In this document: in pieces, positions 61,097 through 64,000 of the stretch | Layout of the letters: every line of letters begins with the position of its first letter | Numbering within the stretch: position 1 is the first letter of the stretch | Assembly: GCA_002495885.1 (NCBI GenBank) | Contig: DAHG01000060.1 | Span: forward strand, 1 to 64,000 | Length of the DNA stretch: 64,000 bases | Reading direction: 5' to 3' | Source: Methanocellaceae archaeon UBA148 | Lineage (GTDB): Archaea; Halobacteriota; UBA148 | Notes under the pieces: model-generated | What the model saw: the letters and a program-made list of their open reading frames with translations, nothing else | Database searches by the model: none | What the model was told of the DNA's origin: nothing | Translations under genes and position numbers: made by a program

Positions 61097-62520
61097 ATCA
61101 CTTCACGCAACCTTTGTAAAAGTTCCTTTGTGCCCTTTTCCCTTAGTTTCCGCATGTATGTAACCCTTCGATAGTTTTTAATCATTTTCAAACATGCCTT
61201 TTCAATCTCTTCTTTTTTGAAATAAGGGTAGGAGAGCACGGAACATGTGCTGTCAAAATTCTGAAATCCTTTATTTACAATCCAGTTATTTTTCTCTGAC
61301 ATTTCAAGAAGGTCAGTACCCGGATATGGCGTACAAATAGAGAACTGTGCAGTATCTATTAACCTTTTTTTATAGAGTTTTGTCACGTATTTAATCGTAC
61401 CTAATGCACTCTTGTAGGTCTGATTTGGGAGACCAAACATTATTGTTATATGAGATTTGACATCATATTTTTTGCACCATTCCAGTGTTTTTTCGAAATG
61501 GTCCAATTTTATGCCTTTTCCAATACCATTCAAAACTTTTTGGTCGTTTGATTCCAAACCCCACTTAGCTGCGTACAATCCTGCCTTGCTCATCTCTTTT
61601 ATAATATTTTCTGTTGTAAGTTGAGGATGAGCCATAATTGCCCATGGAACGTCTATATCCTCTTTAATTATCTTATCACAAAGGTCAATAATCGATTCTT
61701 CTGGCCTTAGATTAAAGGTATCATCATCAAAATAGAATTGTTTCACCGCTGGAAAAATATCCTTTGCGTATTTCATCATTTTAATCACGTAGTCATTGGA
61801 GAACATTCTATAGGTATGGCGATACAGCACCTTAGACCACTGACAGTAAGGGCATTTAAAAACGCAACCTCTTGAGGCTTCTAATTGCACACCCGGATAT
61901 TGTTTTTCATATCCTAACCAGCTGTCATTATAAAGCCACAAATTTGTACCTTCCCAGTCAGGAAAGGGAAGACTGTCTAGATCCTCAAGAAGCGGACGTT
62001 CTTCTGTAAAAACATTTTTTCCATTCGTCTTGTAGCCAATGCCTTTTATTTTTTTGAGATCACCTCCTCCATCCAGCATCTTAATAATTTCTAAAATGCC
62101 GACTTCATATTCGCCCCGTATAATAAAATCGACATAATCGCTACTTAAGCAATCCTTAAAGAAAATTGTTGGGTGAACCCCAACAAAAATAATTTTAGAC
62201 CCAACATTCTCCTTTATTTTTTTTGCCATATCCATGCATATATTAAAAGTAGGTGTGCTTACTTCAATTACTGTAACATCTGCATTGAAATGCTTAACAG
62301 TTTCATAATACCTCTCCTCAGCCAAATATTCTGCCGGAGGGTCAACGAATTTTACTTCATATTCTTGTCCTTTTAAAAGGGAAGAAGTTATGGAAAGCCA
62401 ACGAGGATACGGCATATATCTTAAATGCGGAGGATTATAAACACCACCAGTTTTATGCGGCCACCTACTACCTGCACTTACACCCCCCCAACCGACAGTA
62501 TTTGTAAGTATTATTTTCAT
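61093..62520 (-). CDS. B12-binding-type radical SAM protein
   Basis: 475 aa. Residues about 1-150 form a cobalamin-binding-like Rossmann domain, without the DxHxxG histidine loop, so B12 would be bound base-off without a protein ligand or not at all. The [4Fe-4S]-SAM motif CVFKCPYC is at residues 219-226 (Cys219, 223, 226). WGLESNDQKVLNGIGKG and ITIMFGLPNQTYKSALGTI are typical of the BchE/HpnJ-like branch, which carries out C-methylation and other difficult alkylations. First gene of the long minus-strand glycan operon, so a sugar or lipid substrate is probable. Confidence 0.82.
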   Translation of the reverse strand: MKIILTNTVGWGGVSAGSRWPHKTGGVYNPPHLRYMPYPRWLSITSSLLKGQEYEVKFVDPPAEYLAEERYYETVKHFNADVTVIEVSTPTFNICMDMAKKIKENVGSKIIFVGVHPTIFFKDCLSSDYVDFIIRGEYEVGILEIIKMLDGGGDLKKIKGIGYKTNGKNVFTEERPLLEDLDSLPFPDWEGTNLWLYNDSWLGYEKQYPGVQLEASRGCVFKCPYCQWSKVLYRHTYRMFSNDYVIKMMKYAKDIFPAVKQFYFDDDTFNLRPEESIIDLCDKIIKEDIDVPWAIMAHPQLTTENIIKEMSKAGLYAAKWGLESNDQKVLNGIGKGIKLDHFEKTLEWCKKYDVKSHITIMFGLPNQTYKSALGTIKYVTKLYKKRLIDTAQFSICTPYPGTDLLEMSEKNNWIVNKGFQNFDSTCSVLSYPYFKKEEIEKACLKMIKNYRRVTYMRKLREKGTKELLQRLREVI

Positions 62521-62689
62521 ATCAAAAACAACCTATCTTTTCTTATCTTATTTGCATTGTTTTAACATTTATTTTTTTATCCGACACCTATCCTTCCAAC
62601 CTTCATAATTTGCCATAACCATATAGACTGTATTTATTAACCAGATATACCCTATTTATATAAGTAAAATTACCTTACTTGCTGATGTC
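62521..62689. promoter_or_regulatory. Divergent promoter region with a TATA box at 62655-62664
   Basis: TTTATATAAG about 30 bases before the ATG at 62690 predicts a leaderless transcript for the plus-strand membrane gene. The minus-strand promoter of the radical SAM operon must also lie here, in the AT-rich stretch near 62550-62575. Confidence 0.5.
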
Positions 62690-64000
62690 ATGATAGACAC
62701 TTTAATTTATTGGTTATATATACTATTGGTATCTTGCATAGCATTAGTTCCAGGATTTGCTATTGCATCCCAATTCAAGAAGTTGGACATATCAGAGAGA
62801 CTGGCAATTAGTTTCGGGTTTTCATTTTTAATCATCATATTACTAACACCTTTGTTTGTACTGAAACTGGACCTTTTGGCACGTTTCATAATCGTTCTTA
62901 TAACTGTTGCTTCTTTATTTTTGTTAAAACAAAGACTGAAAGATAGAGACATGGAATTTAACCTAGATTTTGTTTTTTTAGCGTTGGTTCTAATTATCAG
63001 TCTCGCTTCGAGATTTTTCGTTCAAACAATTTGGGACTACCCTGTCATGGGCGGCGATTGGTTTATGCATGGATTCGCAATACCCTATCAATTTGAATTA
63101 GGGGATTGGACACCTCCCCGAGATAGACCCCTTTTCTTCAACTTGTTGATTTATAACTACCATCGACTATTCGGCACATCTCTATACCAATACTGGGTTA
63201 CACAGATAGTTTCTGTTGTTGCAAATAGCGTTTTATTTATTCCATCATATCTGATTGGTAAAAAGATATTTTCAGATAAAGTAGTAAGAATTTCCACTGC
63301 TTTTATGGTTATCTGCCCCTATATAGTGCAGCATAGTGTTTATACGTGGCCTAAAAATTTGGCGGCATATTTTATACTACTAATGGTATATTTTTTATTT
63401 TTCAGGAACGGAAAATCCACGGATATTAAGGGAGATTATGCATTAGCTGGTTTTTTTGCCGGTCTTGGCTATTTAATTCATAACTACACCGTAATCTACA
63501 TCGGAACTGCGATTTTGGCATTGCTCTACAAAATACATAAGGAGAATGCTCGCAACTTTCTGCATGAAATACGAGAATCCAAATACCTATGCTTTTTCCT
63601 GCCAATGATTGCGGTCGTTTCGCCTTACTTGTGCTGGATGTACTTATCTTATGGAACACTTTCTGCGGCTCATGGTGCTGATTTCCGAACAACCTCCAGC
63701 TTTATTTATTTCCCCTTTGCAGTGAAATCTTTGTGCCTATATAATAGCCCAGAAGAAGTTTTTGCAGCTTTTTTTGCCACACCCATTCACCAGATAATTT
63801 GGATACGCATATGCAACGTCATTGTAACTTTATTACCTGTATCGATACCACTCAACCCGTTGATATATCGATTCCCTTCCTACGATCCGGTGATGTATTA
63901 CGATGGTTCATATCCTGGATTTCTTTCTTTTGGAATGTATATTCTCGTTTTAATTTGGTTTATTAGATATTTATTGAAAAAAACAACATCAAATGCGTAC
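62690..64000 (+). CDS. Partial GT-C-type membrane glycosyltransferase (runs off the window)
   Basis: 437 codons open to the window end. About nine spans are visible. The first large outer loop is IWDYPVMGGDWFMHGFAIPY, with a GGDW acidic site, then PPRDRPLFFNLLIYNYHRLFGTSLYQYW, which is the usual layout of polyprenyl-phosphate-using GT-C enzymes in archaeal surface-glycan clusters. GLGYLIHNYTVIYIG and the PFAVKSLCLYN region follow. No C-terminal domain can be seen. The start has no ribosome-binding site but a well-placed TATA box. Confidence 0.75.
   Translation, partial: MIDTLIYWLYILLVSCIALVPGFAIASQFKKLDISERLAISFGFSFLIIILLTPLFVLKLDLLARFIIVLITVASLFLLKQRLKDRDMEFNLDFVFLALVLIISLASRFFVQTIWDYPVMGGDWFMHGFAIPYQFELGDWTPPRDRPLFFNLLIYNYHRLFGTSLYQYWVTQIVSVVANSVLFIPSYLIGKKIFSDKVVRISTAFMVICPYIVQHSVYTWPKNLAAYFILLMVYFLFFRNGKSTDIKGDYALAGFFAGLGYLIHNYTVIYIGTAILALLYKIHKENARNFLHEIRESKYLCFFLPMIAVVSPYLCWMYLSYGTLSAAHGADFRTTSSFIYFPFAVKSLCLYNSPEEVFAAFFATPIHQIIWIRICNVIVTLLPVSIPLNPLIYRFPSYDPVMYYDGSYPGFLSFGMYILVLIWFIRYLLKKTTSNAY

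Overview
The window is from an anaerobic euryarchaeon of the methanogen/methanotroph-related lineages (Methanosarcinales, Methanophagales/ANME-1 or Syntropharchaeia type). The evidence is archaeal-only genes (PurO, DtdA, Spt5, archaeal AlaS, AglB/AglJ), a protein resembling methanogenesis marker 12, a four-subunit PorCDAB, a DUF5806 protein otherwise familiar from haloarchaea, TATA-box promoters and many leaderless or ATGA-coupled genes. The exact order cannot be fixed from this window alone.

Region 1 (1-5.2 kb): three tRNA genes on the minus strand (Thr, then a Leu-UAA/Leu-UAG tandem), all apparently interrupted by introns, two of them at the same unusual D-arm position. Then the marker-12-like gene, porCDAB and purO on the plus strand. 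Region 2 (5.2-9.7 kb): pyrF (long form), a small winged-helix regulator, and an AT-rich accessory pair on the minus strand: a repeated ferredoxin-fold protein directly coupled to a 514-aa protein with a HEXXH...NExxxD gluzincin signature, which I cannot assign to a described system. A DUF3795 gene follows. Region 3 (9.7-22.4 kb): housekeeping. thrC-alaS, a COG2509 flavoprotein, then the conserved run ftsZ-secE-spt5-L11-L1-L10-P1 (minus), dtdA, a CPA2 antiporter, a CBS protein and a DUF5806 gene. L10 lacks the usual acidic tail and L1 has a strong leader hairpin.

Region 4 (22.4-27 kb): tRNA-Arg(CCU), gene-poor sequence with a KaiC-like gene remnant and a foldable RNA candidate, a flavin-reductase pair and a PIN-ATPase-KH protein. 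Region 5 (26.5-64 kb): a large glycan island. It begins with AglJ and the oligosaccharyltransferase AglB, then many GT4/GT2 glycosyltransferases and an oxidoreductase, a central CDP-alcohol/headgroup-type module (two LicC/PntC-like nucleotidyltransferases, an organophosphate-type MFS transporter, a SAM methyltransferase, a CDP-alcohol phosphotransferase), and a long minus-strand operon. That operon runs from a B12-type radical SAM protein through membrane glycosyltransferases, a 43-aa coupled small ORF, an asparagine-synthetase homologue without the catalytic cysteine, and a dTDP-3-amino-3,6-dideoxyhexose pathway (RfbA, RfbB, 3,4-ketoisomerase, DegT aminotransferase), to an LPG-synthase-type membrane protein. 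A further membrane protein runs off the right edge. Together these genes would make nucleotide sugars, assemble lipid-linked glycans and transfer them to surface proteins.
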